Assembly (NCBI GenBank): GCA_902363515.1
Contig: CABJAN010000016.1
Location: 13,058-77,057 of the forward strand
Reading direction: 5' to 3'
DNA: 64,000 nucleotides
From: Bacillota bacterium
GTDB taxonomy: Bacteria > Bacillota > Clostridia > Lachnospirales > Lachnospiraceae
Shown: positions 44,493-53,138 of the stretch, one piece after another
Position numbering within the stretch: the first letter of the stretch is position 1
Layout of the letters: each line of letters begins with the position of its first letter
The notes under the pieces: model-generated
Told to the model about the DNA's origin: nothing
What the model saw: the letters and a program-made list of their open reading frames with translations, nothing else
Databases searched by the model: none
Translations under genes and position numbers: made by a program

Positions 44493-45144
44493 TCCACATC
44501 ATAAGCGCAAAGCAAAATATTCCACTATAATATAGACTCAGCGCCAGGTAATCCGCCGGCTTAGATAGTTTCTTAAAAAATCCTTTCCCTACCATCATAT
44601 CCGAAATGCTAAACAGCACAGCCCCAATTCCCGCAAAAAGATATCGGCTCCCCAACTGTCCCGGAAGCATCACTGCTATAGACGTCATTCCCATGAGAAT
44701 TCCCGGATACAATGTCATGAGATACAGCGTGGGATTTTTCTTTCCAAGCTGCAATTCCCTGCAAAACAAGAAAAGCGTCATCCCCCAAAGCACCAACCAT
44801 AAAACCACTGTTTTCCAGTTTACCGCCGCCCTTTTCAGAAACCAGAAAACCAAAACTCCATGTCCTATTCCAAATACTGCCATTCCTATAAAAAACTGCA
44901 CTTCCAAAAGAGCATCTGCAAAAAGGAAGAAAATCAATGCCGTCAAAAGCCATATTTTTTCCATCCCCTGTTGATTTCCCGCAAATCTGATCCCTAAAAT
45001 TCCTGTGCATACTACCATCCAGGTGCAAAGACATTTTGGCACAATATTCCAGGGCTTTTTGTCCCATTCTTTCAATTTAAAGTGCATGCTCATGCATCCA
45101 AGCATCACCGGAATACAAATAACACACCATAACCACAGCTTCAT
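44488..45144 (-). CDS. YhhN-family (TMEM86-like) lysoplasmalogenase
   Basis: The 218-residue protein has about eight membrane segments. Conserved acidic residues of the family lie in FFLFADALLEVQF near residue 78 and LFSISDMMVGKGFF near 185. Members hydrolyse the vinyl-ether bond of lysoplasmalogens. Many gut anaerobes contain plasmalogens, which fits. Its start overlaps the GNAT gene by 4 bases (ATGA), so the two are cotranslated. Confidence 0.82.
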   Translation of the reverse strand: MKLWLWCVICIPVMLGCMSMHFKLKEWDKKPWNIVPKCLCTWMVVCTGILGIRFAGNQQGMEKIWLLTALIFFLFADALLEVQFFIGMAVFGIGHGVLVFWFLKRAAVNWKTVVLWLVLWGMTLFLFCRELQLGKKNPTLYLMTLYPGILMGMTSIAVMLPGQLGSRYLFAGIGAVLFSISDMMVGKGFFKKLSKPADYLALSLYYSGIFCFALMMWR

Positions 45145-45932
45145 ACTTCACCTCCAAAAACCTCATAGGCAGTGTAAACCTCCTCTAAATGATACCCAAG
45201 TTTCTTTGCCAGTGCCGCTGACTCCAGGTTATGCGCATCCCAGTTTGGATACCAGCCGCGCTTTAAACACTCCAAAATCAACCTGGAGCAGCAAGCATAG
45301 GCAAGCCCCTGCCTTCTCCAATCTTCTCTGGTGTCCACTTCAATCTCAATTCCTTTAGAATAACTGGAATAAGAACTGGCTCCTGCCAGAATTTCTCCGT
45401 CTTTTACTGCCAGAACTCCCAGTCCCAGCTTTTTAAAAACAACGAAATCCTCATACAATGCAGTAAAATCCCTGCTCCATTCCTGTTCTCTTGACAAATA
45501 AAAAAGTGCCTCATCCATACAGACAAGAGTAACTCCCTCTGGAATAGATGCAGCTGCTTTTTCTAAAATTTCCCGCAGGAAAATACCGGGTTCTTTTTTC
45601 ATCCTGTACCTGGTAATCTTCCGACATCTTGTTCCATAGTATTGTTCTATCATCCCTTCCCACTCTGCATCCTGTGGAACCAGAATACGATAGGTTTCCC
45701 TGGATTCTTTTGGCCAGTAAGCTATCAAAACCTCATCAGGTTTTCCTGCAAAAAAGGTAAAGTCTCCCAGTACCGCCATTGCAGAATCCAGTCTTTCCCC
45801 TTCTTTTCCATACACTTTTCCCATGATTTTTTCACAGCAGGAACAAACCATGGTTTTCTGCGTATTTCCAAAAACACGCTCCAAAATTTTCTGGTTTTCT
45901 ATCACTACAACAGCCTGTTTTTCTTGCTTCAT
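45141..45932 (-). CDS. GNAT acetyltransferase of the PF12746 type
   Basis: The C-terminal half has the GNAT core: GVLAVKDGEILAGASSYSSYSKGIEIEVDTREDWRRQGLAYACCSRLILECLKRGWYPNWDAHNLESAALAKKLGY. R-R-Q-G-L-A is the acetyl-CoA loop. The N-terminal 130 residues are a separate alpha/beta region typical of this branch, with a Cys-rich VCSCCEK near 31. The substrate is unknown. It is in a four-gene run with the ATPase and YhhN genes. Confidence 0.85.
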   Translation of the reverse strand: MKQEKQAVVVIENQKILERVFGNTQKTMVCSCCEKIMGKVYGKEGERLDSAMAVLGDFTFFAGKPDEVLIAYWPKESRETYRILVPQDAEWEGMIEQYYGTRCRKITRYRMKKEPGIFLREILEKAAASIPEGVTLVCMDEALFYLSREQEWSRDFTALYEDFVVFKKLGLGVLAVKDGEILAGASSYSSYSKGIEIEVDTREDWRRQGLAYACCSRLILECLKRGWYPNWDAHNLESAALAKKLGYHLEEVYTAYEVFGGEV

Positions 45933-45937
45933 GTCTT

Positions 45938-46798
45938 CTAAAATTCCCCTTTATGTTTCTCAAAAAACTCCCGATACACTCTCACATTTTCCAGTTCTGT
46001 CCAGCGTTTCACATCCACAGGGTCTTCATCCAGGTCATAAATTTTGGCGCCTTTGATTGCCAGAAGGAAGGGAGAATGGGTGGATATAAAAAACTGACAT
46101 CCAAAGAAACGGGCAGAATCTTCCAGAAACCTGGCAAGTTCTATCTGTTTTTGCGGAGAAAGACTGTTTTCCGGCTCATCCAGAATGTAAAGCCCGTCTT
46201 CTTCAATCTGCTCGCTAAAATAACGGTATGCGCTCTCTCCATTAGAATATTCCCGCACATTATCCATCAGGGATTTCCGTACAAACTGAGACTGTGTATT
46301 CCTTCTGGATAAATTGACCTGCTTTAATCTGTCATAATCTGCCATGGAACGGAACTTAAAATCCGAATATTTTGCATCCAGATATTCCTGAAATAATTCC
46401 TCTCGTTTTACATCAATTCCCTGATTTAATTGTCGGATATTCAGCATATAATCAAACACATCATCACTGGTAATAATCTTGATTTCTCCTGGACGCCGGA
46501 TGCCATATTCCACCTCACACAAATCCAGATAGTCTCCGTAAAAATTGCTTTTATTATATAAAGTTTCTCTCTTTGCCTTTATTTTTTCTGCCACTACATT
46601 TAAAGCAGTAGACTTTCCGGAACCATTTCCCCCATAAAGAATGGTAATGGGTTCAAAGTCAATCTGCCGAAAATGATGTTTGGTTAAAATCTGAAACGGA
46701 TAAAAAGAATCATAGCAATTCCTTTTTATCCTCATGGCAAAATCCCATTCCATGTCCTCATCAGGAAACCGAAAACATTGAATATATTTCTGTTCCAT
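45938..46798 (-). CDS. AAA/ABC-type ATPase (AAA_21-like)
   Basis: Walker A is ITILYGGNGSGKSTALN near residues 52-67. The signature-like SNGESAYRYF and Walker B GLYILDEPENSLSPQKQIELARFLE lie near 185-220, then the H-loop-like FISTHSPFLL. Such stand-alone SMC-like ATPases occur in defence and repair contexts, but no partner nuclease is adjacent. The function is open. GGGAAAG before the ATG acts as a ribosome site. Confidence 0.82.
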   Translation of the reverse strand: MEQKYIQCFRFPDEDMEWDFAMRIKRNCYDSFYPFQILTKHHFRQIDFEPITILYGGNGSGKSTALNVVAEKIKAKRETLYNKSNFYGDYLDLCEVEYGIRRPGEIKIITSDDVFDYMLNIRQLNQGIDVKREELFQEYLDAKYSDFKFRSMADYDRLKQVNLSRRNTQSQFVRKSLMDNVREYSNGESAYRYFSEQIEEDGLYILDEPENSLSPQKQIELARFLEDSARFFGCQFFISTHSPFLLAIKGAKIYDLDEDPVDVKRWTELENVRVYREFFEKHKGEF

Positions 46799-46823
46799 AG
46801 CCCTTTCTCCCTTTGGTAATTCC

Positions 46824-47501
46824 TTATTTTGTCTTATAGATTTCCTCCATATTGTCTAATTCTTCCGCCAGCCGTTCTTCAAAAGGCATCTCGCCTTTAT
46901 TAAACTCCATCACATCAAACTCACCGTAATAGACCTCTTCAATTTCCGCCGTTTTTCCCAGGAGCATGCGGTCAAAATTTTCTTTTTCTGAGGATATATG
47001 TGGCTTGATATACCGTGTCCATGGATTATCATAATAATAAAAACATACCACGTTACGTGCCTTCCCATCCTTTTCTACTGATATAGGATTGATACCTACT
47101 GTACCATCAAAATCATCTCCCGTATACTCCACATACAGATTTCCATTTTCTTCTTTTAAAGAGAAAGTACTGCTGTCATAGGGAATATACAGTTCAGGAA
47201 GTACCAGCCCACTGTAAATTCCTGCCATTACTCCAAGAGTTGCCAGGGCAGATAGAACTCCTATTTTCACCTTCTTCGTCAGCCACTTATTTTTCCATGT
47301 TTTCAGCGCAGCCTGATCCAGCTTCCTGACCGTTTCATGAACTGGCAGCACAACGCTTTTTTTCATCATTTCCGCTTCTTTTCTACATTCTTCACAGGTA
47401 AAAAGATGTTCCTCCACCAGCTCTTTTGTCTCTTCGCACACTGCCTCATCTACATAAAGCGGAAGTATATCTCTGATAATGTTACAACTGATCTCTTTCA
47501 T
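46824..47501 (-). CDS. anti-sigma factor with zinc-finger domain
   Basis: The N terminus has the ZAS zinc-finger pattern C-x-H...: CNIIRDILPLYVDEAVCEETKELVEEHLFTCEECRKE, with the H-x3-C-x2-C part visible. One membrane segment lies near residues 80-100 (KVKIGVLSALATLGVMAGIYSGLVLPELY), followed by a 120-residue outer domain. It should hold the ECF sigma factor at the membrane until a signal acts. It overlaps the sigma gene by 20 bases. Confidence 0.87.
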   Translation of the reverse strand: MKEISCNIIRDILPLYVDEAVCEETKELVEEHLFTCEECRKEAEMMKKSVVLPVHETVRKLDQAALKTWKNKWLTKKVKIGVLSALATLGVMAGIYSGLVLPELYIPYDSSTFSLKEENGNLYVEYTGDDFDGTVGINPISVEKDGKARNVVCFYYYDNPWTRYIKPHISSEKENFDRMLLGKTAEIEEVYYGEFDVMEFNKGEMPFEERLAEELDNMEEIYKTK

Positions 47502-47985
47502 GTTCTAAACCCTCCATATACGCTATAATCTGTTTTTTCCCTCTGTAAAAAGTGACTCTGGCCCAACCGGCGCTTTTCCCGAAAATAGCGCCAATCTTCT
47601 CAAATGGCAGTTCCCCAAAAACTCTAAGATTAAACACTTCCTTATAGGGTTCTTCCATTTGGTGAAGAAATTTGTGAATAAGAAAAGCGGTTTCTTCCTC
47701 TGCCAGACGTTCTTCTATACAGGGAAAATCATCTGTACAGTTCTTCGGCAGTTCGTATTCCACATAGTGCTTTTGCTGTCTGCAATGGGTATAAAAGCTA
47801 TTTTTTGCAATGGTAAAAAGCCAGGCTCTAATATCTTTTTTTCCATCATAAGAATCAATGGCTTTTAATGCTTTGGTAAAGGTTTCCTGTGTAATCTCCT
47901 CTGCAAGCCCCTCTTGTGTGGTCAGACTCCTTACATACAAAAACACATCCTTAAAATACTCCCTGTAGATTTGTTCAAAATCCAC
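47482..47985 (-). CDS. ECF-type RNA polymerase sigma factor
   Basis: Region 2 (FEQIYREYFKDVFLYVRSLTTQEGLAEEITQETFTKALKAIDSYDGKKDIRAWLFTIAKN) and region 4 (EPYKEVFNLRVFGELPFEKIGAIFGKSAGWARVTFYRGKKQI) are clear. The start is taken as a GTG at 47985 with GGGGGTGAAGG upstream; a GTG at 48006 is possible. It and its anti-sigma factor are cotranscribed. The targets may include its own promoter, but none is provable here. Confidence 0.9.
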   Translation of the reverse strand: MDFEQIYREYFKDVFLYVRSLTTQEGLAEEITQETFTKALKAIDSYDGKKDIRAWLFTIAKNSFYTHCRQQKHYVEYELPKNCTDDFPCIEERLAEEETAFLIHKFLHQMEEPYKEVFNLRVFGELPFEKIGAIFGKSAGWARVTFYRGKKQIIAYMEGLEHERDQL

Positions 47986-48045
47986 GCTTCCTTCACCCCC
48001 TTTCACTTTAATAACGTATCAGGGTTTAAAACGTTACAATCCTTT

Positions 48046-48144
48046 TCATATTTCTAAAATAATGTTCAGCTTTCCCTCCTCATACTTTGCGTAAATCCTG
48101 CCGCCTATGTGCAGGTCATCTTCAATGATTGCAATAGTTTTCAT
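48046..48144 (-). CDS. small coupled ORF (32 aa) after the MerR gene
   Basis: Its ATG overlaps the MerR stop codon (ATGA) and GGAG lies 5 bases upstream, so translation is likely coupled. The first 13 residues (MKTIAIIEDDLHI) look like the start of a response-regulator receiver with its acidic pair. The rest (GGRIYAKYEEGKLNIILEI) does not. It may be a small protein of unknown role or a gene remnant. Confidence 0.45.
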   Translation of the reverse strand: MKTIAIIEDDLHIGGRIYAKYEEGKLNIILEI

Positions 48145-48953
48145 ATAAGCTCCTTCAGTTTTATCAAAATCCGTGTCAAAAACTCTCCTTCGTCCTGTAT
48201 CACCAAATCATTCATTCCCATTTCATAAGCATAACCTTCCAACTCTAAATGATGTTCCCTTGCATATTGCAACATTTTTTCGTACATCAGCGGAATCTCT
48301 TCCCATGCTCCCTTCACACAGCCACACAAATACTGTCCTCCTGGTCTTAAAAAGACATCTTTTCTTTTTCTGTTATCCAGGGCAATGGTGAAAAATCCAT
48401 CATACTGTTCCCATGCTCCTTTTCTCACCTTATCTATGGAAATATAGCTTCCAATTCCTACTCTGCACTGCTGCATTCCCCAGGTTTCTTTTGCGTAGGA
48501 AAACACCCTGGCCATATCTTCTTCCTGGGATAAAAATGGAATTTTAAGTAATCTTTCCTGTTTACATTGTGTAACATAAATTCCTTTTTCCAGTTCTTTG
48601 CTGCTTAATAAAAGGTCTTCTTTTTTTCTTTCCAACAGTTGTTTTGTCTGTTTTAAACGGTCCATGTTTTGCTGAATTTCTAAGATTTTTTCATCTGCAA
48701 TTTTCAAAAAATCCTCTGAATTGGGGTGATTTATATAAGTTTTTATTTCCTCAATGCTCATGTTTAAATCCTTAAACATACGGATGTATTCAAATTCTAA
48801 ACTCTGTGAACTATCATAATAACGGTATCCGTTTTCCCCTTTGGTGCCAGGAGAAAACAAACCAATGGTATCATAATAATGCAAGGTTCTTTTATTTACT
48901 CCATGAAGTTTTGCAAACTGCGCTGTGGTCAGTTTTACATTTCTTACATTCAA
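48141..48953 (-). CDS. MerR-family transcription regulator with effector-binding C terminus
   Basis: The N-terminal winged helix LTTAQFAKLHGVNKRTLHYYDTIGLFSPGTKGENGYRYYDSSQSLEFEYI is MerR-type and is followed by a coiled-coil (about 75-115). The C-terminal 150 residues resemble a GyrI-like effector domain. The start is a TTG at 48953, with GGAGGAG 6 bases upstream; it overlaps the TrmH gene stop. Drug-sensing is likely by family, but no transporter gene is adjacent. Confidence 0.85.
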   Translation of the reverse strand: MNVRNVKLTTAQFAKLHGVNKRTLHYYDTIGLFSPGTKGENGYRYYDSSQSLEFEYIRMFKDLNMSIEEIKTYINHPNSEDFLKIADEKILEIQQNMDRLKQTKQLLERKKEDLLLSSKELEKGIYVTQCKQERLLKIPFLSQEEDMARVFSYAKETWGMQQCRVGIGSYISIDKVRKGAWEQYDGFFTIALDNRKRKDVFLRPGGQYLCGCVKGAWEEIPLMYEKMLQYAREHHLELEGYAYEMGMNDLVIQDEGEFLTRILIKLKELI

Positions 48954-49780
48954 TCAGTTCTCCTCCCAAGCTGCCAGAAAGCTACCGCACTGGCTGCTGC
49001 TACATTTAAAGAGTCCACGCCATGAGACATAGGAATTTTCACTGTATAATCGCAATCCGCAATGGTTGTTTGTGCCAGACCATCCCCTTCTGTCCCAAGA
49101 ATCACCGCCAGCCTTTCCTCTTTCATAAGTCTTTTGTCATCAATACTGACGGAATCTTCACATAGCGCCATGGCTGCTGTATGAAATCCCAGTTTCTTTA
49201 AAACCCCAAGGCCTTCCTCTGGCCAGGAAAGGTTTTTGGGAACTTTTGTCCATGGTATCTGAAATACGGTTCCCATACTCACTCTGGCTGCCCTTCGATA
49301 GAGTGGGTCACTGCAGCCTCTGGTAAGAAGCACTGCATCCATATGAAGCGCTGCTGCAGAACGAAAAATAGCCCCCACGTTCGTAGGATTGACTACTTCT
49401 TCCAAAACCGCAATCCGCTTTGCTCCCCTGCAAATTTCTTCAATGGAAGGAAGGGGCGGGCGGCGCATAGCGCAGAGCATTCCTCTGGTAAGGGGAAAAC
49501 CTGTAAGGTTAGACAAAAGTGAAAAAGTCCCTGTAAAAACAGGAATCTGTCCGCATCTTTCCAGCACTTCCTTTGCTTCTCCTTCAATCTGCTTCTCCTC
49601 CACCAAAGCAGAAATCGGTACACATCCAGCGTCCAGCGCCCGGGCAATCACCTTGGGACTCTCTGCAATAAAAATCCCTTCTTTCGGCTCATAATATCTC
49701 AAAAGCTGAACCTCTGAAAGCCTGGCATAACAATCTAATTGGGGTATTCCTAAATCCTGTATTTTTATGATATTCGGCAT
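48950..49780 (-). CDS. TrmH/SpoU-family RNA 2'-O-methyltransferase
   Basis: The SPOUT knot motifs are all present: VNPTNVGAIFRSAAALHMDAVLL (motif 1), AVILGTEGDGL (motif 2) and IPMSHGVDSLNVAAASAVAFWQL (motif 3). The N-terminal 100 residues form a substrate-binding domain (KEGIFIAESPKVIARAL). It methylates rRNA or tRNA using SAM. The ATG at 49780 has GGAAGG upstream; the in-frame start at 49858 is not conserved. Confidence 0.92.
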   Translation of the reverse strand: MPNIIKIQDLGIPQLDCYARLSEVQLLRYYEPKEGIFIAESPKVIARALDAGCVPISALVEEKQIEGEAKEVLERCGQIPVFTGTFSLLSNLTGFPLTRGMLCAMRRPPLPSIEEICRGAKRIAVLEEVVNPTNVGAIFRSAAALHMDAVLLTRGCSDPLYRRAARVSMGTVFQIPWTKVPKNLSWPEEGLGVLKKLGFHTAAMALCEDSVSIDDKRLMKEERLAVILGTEGDGLAQTTIADCDYTVKIPMSHGVDSLNVAAASAVAFWQLGRRTD

Positions 49781-49958
49781 ATCAAATTCCTTCCTACTTT
49801 GCTTTTTTGTCATTGTACCAATGGCAACATTGGCTTGAATTGCACTTTGTGCAATCATTATACCATACCCCTGAAATTCATTCTATTATTTTTTAGAATA
49901 ACTGAAAAAAATTGAATATTTCTGTTCATTTTCTATTTTGTTTATGCTCTTTTGGTGT

Positions 49959-49964
49959 TATAAT
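49959..49964 (+). promoter_or_regulatory. -10 box of the uroporphyrinogen decarboxylase-family gene
   Basis: A perfect TATAAT lies 36 bases before the start codon. Seventeen bases upstream is TTTTGT, a poor -35 box, so an activator may be needed. Confidence 0.55.
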
Positions 49965-49999
49965 GTTCTTATCAAATAATGTTAGGAGGGTGTGTTACT

Positions 50000-51040
50000 A
50001 TGTTGACAGCAAAGCAAAACATGATTGAATGCATGAAAGGAAGCAAAGGAAATCCAGACCGGTACGTGAACCAGTATGAAGCAGTAAAACTGCTGTTTCA
50101 TCCTTTTATGTTTGAGAGTCCTTTACTTCAGGAAGGTATGGAAAATGTAAAGAATGCCTGGGGTGTTACAAACTCTTTCCCTAAAGGAGTTCCCGGTGCA
50201 TTTCCTGTACATACTCCGGATAAAATCGTGGTAAAAGACATTGAACACTGGAGAGATTATGTAAAAGCGCCATCCCTGGATTTCTCCCAGGAGCAATGGG
50301 ATCAGTGCAAAGCCATGTATGACGCAGTAGACGGTGACAAAGCCTTTAAAGCAGCTTTTGTAGCTCCAGGACTTTTTGAACAAAGCCACCACCTCTGTGA
50401 ATTGGTGAATGCGCTCACTTATTATATTGAGTACGAAGATGAGATGCATGACCTGATTAAATATCTTACAGAATGGGAATTGAAACTGGCAGAAGGCATT
50501 TGTTCTAATCTCCATCCTGATATGCTTTTCCATCACGATGACTGGGGCAGCTATACCAGCACCTTTATCAGTGTTCCCATGTTTGAAGACTTCTTTATAG
50601 AACCATATAAAGAAATCTATGGCTACTACAAGAGCCATGGTGTAGATTACATTGTTCACCACTCAGACAGTTATGCTGCCACTCTGGTTCCATCTATGAT
50701 TGAAATGGGCATTGATGTTTTCCAGGGATGTATGGAAACCAATAAGGTGGATGAACTTCTTCCGAAATACGGAGATCAGATTTCTTTCATGGGATGTATT
50801 GAAAATATTATCTGTGACAAAGAAGACTGGACAGACGAAAGCGTGGAAACCTATGTCCGCCAGGTATGTGATAAATATGGCTATAAGAGCTTTATTCCTT
50901 GTATCTGCCAGGGTGGTCCTGGGTCTGTATACAAAGGTGTATATGCTTCTATCACCAATACCATTGATAAGATTAATAAGGAAAAATTCGGCATAGAACA
51001 CCCTGAAGAACAGCGTGTACCTATTGATATTATGTTCTGA
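50000..51040 (+). CDS. uroporphyrinogen decarboxylase-family (MtaA/CmuA-like) protein
   Basis: The fold is that of UroD and corrinoid methyltransferases: FHHDDWGSYTSTFISVPMFEDFFIEPYKEIYGYYKSHGVDYIVHHSDSYAATLVPSMIEMGIDVFQGCMETN is the barrel part with the likely metal ligands (H, D, C). Gut anaerobes use such proteins with corrinoid proteins to move methyl groups from methoxylated or N-methylated compounds. No corrinoid gene is adjacent, so the role is open, and it is unlikely to make haem. AGGAGG precedes the ATG at 50000 by 10 bases. It is flanked by its own promoter and terminator. Confidence 0.85.
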   Translation: MLTAKQNMIECMKGSKGNPDRYVNQYEAVKLLFHPFMFESPLLQEGMENVKNAWGVTNSFPKGVPGAFPVHTPDKIVVKDIEHWRDYVKAPSLDFSQEQWDQCKAMYDAVDGDKAFKAAFVAPGLFEQSHHLCELVNALTYYIEYEDEMHDLIKYLTEWELKLAEGICSNLHPDMLFHHDDWGSYTSTFISVPMFEDFFIEPYKEIYGYYKSHGVDYIVHHSDSYAATLVPSMIEMGIDVFQGCMETNKVDELLPKYGDQISFMGCIENIICDKEDWTDESVETYVRQVCDKYGYKSFIPCICQGGPGSVYKGVYASITNTIDKINKEKFGIEHPEEQRVPIDIMF

Positions 51041-51062
51041 TTTTTCCTGAATATCTAAAAAG

Positions 51063-51126
51063 AATAGTTCTATATTTCCTGTTGCTTCTACAGCCTCAAC
51101 CTCTGAAATATAGAACTATTTTTTAA
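51063..51126. terminator. bidirectional terminator with 16-bp stem
   Basis: AATAGTTCTATATTTC (51063-51078) pairs perfectly with 51105-51120 over a 26-base loop, followed by TTTTTTA. It serves the gene at left, and the one at right ends in it. Confidence 0.8.
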
Positions 51127-51683
51127 TGATTTTTCTCTTTCGCGCGATAGGTTTGGATATCCATAAGCTGTGCATGGATACATTTTTCCATTAACAGATT
51201 CAGGTTTTCCTGAGAATACCGCACTGTAAAAAGGCAATGTTTCTGTGCATCTAAAACATTAAGATAATCGCCAAATTTTCTGTGGTACCAGGGGCCAAGA
51301 TTTGGGCGCGGCGTCACAAAAGGCTCTGCTTCTCCTGTCAAAATATAGGCAGCTTCGTCATAGGAAATCTTTTTTTTCTGTTTTAGTTGTCCATAAAATC
51401 CATGGCGTAACACCTCTTCTTTTTTGAATATAACCCAGTAAGCCTTCACCAATCTGTGTGAAATCCATAAAACTCCCGGAAATATAAGCACCCAAACCAA
51501 AGTAAAAATAAAAATCGCAGTTCCTCTGTCTGTTGCCATGGGTGTTAAAACCGCAAAAATAATAGCCATAAGCACTGCATTTATGGACCAGCAAACGAGA
51601 AAAATTTTTTCTGCCAGCATGCTGGTTTTCCAAAATGCTGCCAGGGATTGTTTTTCATAAAATAGATACTGTTTTTCCTGCAT
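51123..51683 (-). CDS. hypothetical membrane protein (YcxB-like topology)
   Basis: The protein of 186 residues has two membrane segments near residues 30-50 and 60-85 and a hydrophilic C-terminal domain with NLGPWYHRKFGDYLNVL and CLFTVRYSQENLNLLMEKC. This layout resembles YcxB/PH-like proteins. I do not recognise a function. The ATG at 51683 has GGGAG 9 bases upstream. The stop codon lies in the shared terminator. Confidence 0.65.
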   Translation of the reverse strand: MQEKQYLFYEKQSLAAFWKTSMLAEKIFLVCWSINAVLMAIIFAVLTPMATDRGTAIFIFTLVWVLIFPGVLWISHRLVKAYWVIFKKEEVLRHGFYGQLKQKKKISYDEAAYILTGEAEPFVTPRPNLGPWYHRKFGDYLNVLDAQKHCLFTVRYSQENLNLLMEKCIHAQLMDIQTYRAKEKNH

Positions 51684-51754
51684 GTTGATTACTCCCATCC
51701 TGAACATTTCCTTCTTTTATTAGCACTGTACTATTTTACCTTATTTTTTTCTTC

Positions 51755-51783
51755 TTGTATAGGAAAATTATTCGGAGTATAAT
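51755..51783 (+). promoter_or_regulatory. promoter of the truncated response-regulator gene
   Basis: TTGTAT (51755-51760) and TATAAT (51778-51783) are 17 bases apart. AAGGAG lies 9 bases before the ATG at 51816, so the shortened gene still has complete expression signals. Confidence 0.7.
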
Positions 51784-51815
51784 GACTCTGCTAAAAAAAT
51801 AAGGAGCAGCCAAAA

Positions 51816-52280
51816 ATGAAAGAATTTCCCGTTATCATTATGAGCGCAAAAACATCTGTTGAGGACAAAGTCTCTCTCTTACTTGGCGGAGCTGCAGACT
51901 ATATTACAAAACCCTTCTATACAAAGGAACTGCTAGCAAGAATCACCGTCGCTCTGCGCATAGCTCCCGCCTCAGTAATAACTACTCTCACCTTTTCAGA
52001 TATTGAGCTTAACACCGCTTCCTGCGAAGTTTCTGTAGCAAATCATCCGGTCAAACTGACCAGGACCGAATATGCACTTTTAAAATTATTGATGCAGCAT
52101 CCAACACAAGTGATGGTAAAATCCCTTCTTTTAGAAAGAATCAGCGAAGATACTCCTGACTGCACAGAAAGTTCTCTGAAAATGCATATGAGCAATTTGA
52201 GGAAAAAGCTTCGTGAAATAAATGGAAAAGATTACATTGAAGCTGTATGGGGAATTGGTTTTAAAATGAAAGAAGAATAA
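51816..52280 (+). CDS. OmpR-family response regulator lacking most of its receiver domain
   Basis: The first 38 residues (FPVIIMSAKTSVEDKVSLLLGGAADYITKPF) are only the end of a receiver domain, with the conserved Ser/Thr and Lys. The phosphoacceptor Asp and the first four strand-helix units are missing (about 70 residues). A complete winged-helix output domain follows (LTRTEYALLKLLMQHPTQ...SSLKMHMSNLRKKLREINGKDYIEAVWGIGFKM). A promoter and ribosome site are directly in front, so an unphosphorylatable DNA-binding protein may be made. It probably arose by an internal 5' deletion. Confidence 0.85.
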   Translation: MKEFPVIIMSAKTSVEDKVSLLLGGAADYITKPFYTKELLARITVALRIAPASVITTLTFSDIELNTASCEVSVANHPVKLTRTEYALLKLLMQHPTQVMVKSLLLERISEDTPDCTESSLKMHMSNLRKKLREINGKDYIEAVWGIGFKMKEE

Positions 52281-52371
52281 ATCTTTACGATTTCTTTACT
52301 GTTTTCTTTGCCGTTTTTTTATTATTTCTGTTTATCATGAAAACATCAGAAATAAGGAGGCCAGATTTTCT

Positions 52372-53133
52372 ATGAACTATGTTCTAAAAACCAATGCGCT
52401 ATGCAAAACTTATAAGAATTATCCTGCATTAAATGAATGTTCTATGAATATTCCAAAAGGCTCTATCTATGGATTTATAGAAAAAAACGGAGCCGGCAAA
52501 ACCACTCTGATTCGACTGATTTGCGGTGTGCAAAAACCCACTTCCGGCGAATATGAATTGTATGGCAAAAGAAATACAGACAAAGATATTTTACAGTCCC
52601 GCAGAAGGATGGGCGCAGTTGTAGAGCCCCCTTCTATTTATCTGGATATGACTGCCAGAGACAATCTGAAAACCCAATACCGCGTTCTTGGTCTGCCATC
52701 CTTTGATGGCTTAGAAGAACTCTTAAAGCTGGTTGGTCTGGAAGATACGCAGAAAAAGAAAGCGAAAAATTTCTCCCTTGGTATGCGACAGCGTTTAGGC
52801 ATTGCCATTGCATTAGTGGGCGATCCGGACTTCTTAGTTTTGGATGAACCTATCAATGGTCTTGATCCACAGGGAATTATTGAAATGAGAGAATTAATTT
52901 TAAAGCTGAACCAGGAGCATCAGATTACGGTTTTAATTTCCAGCCATATCCTGGATGAATTGTCCCGGCTGGCAACTCATTATGGTTTTATCCACAAAGG
53001 ACGAATGGTAAAAGAGCTTACTGCAAAGGAATTAGAATTGTCTTGCCGAAAATGCGTTCGTGTTGAAGTAACAAATATCCAGGCTCTGTCGCGAATTTTA
53101 GACGAAAAAGGTCTGGAATCTGATAGGAGGTAG
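52372..53133 (+). CDS. ABC transporter ATPase of the bacitracin/lantibiotic-immunity type, altered
   Basis: The ABC core is present: Walker A region GFIEKNGAGKTTLIRL at 34-49, signature FSLGMRQRLGIAIAL, Walker B FLVLDEPINGLDP and H-loop LISSHIL. The first glycine of Walker A, normally in GxNGAGKT, is Glu37 here. The protein ends at 253 residues with GLESDRR, about 50 residues shorter than BcrA-like proteins, just at the ribosome site of the next gene. Both changes suggest reduced function. AAGGAGG precedes the ATG. Confidence 0.85.
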   Translation: MNYVLKTNALCKTYKNYPALNECSMNIPKGSIYGFIEKNGAGKTTLIRLICGVQKPTSGEYELYGKRNTDKDILQSRRRMGAVVEPPSIYLDMTARDNLKTQYRVLGLPSFDGLEELLKLVGLEDTQKKKAKNFSLGMRQRLGIAIALVGDPDFLVLDEPINGLDPQGIIEMRELILKLNQEHQITVLISSHILDELSRLATHYGFIHKGRMVKELTAKELELSCRKCVRVEVTNIQALSRILDEKGLESDRR

Positions 53134-53138
53134 GGATT

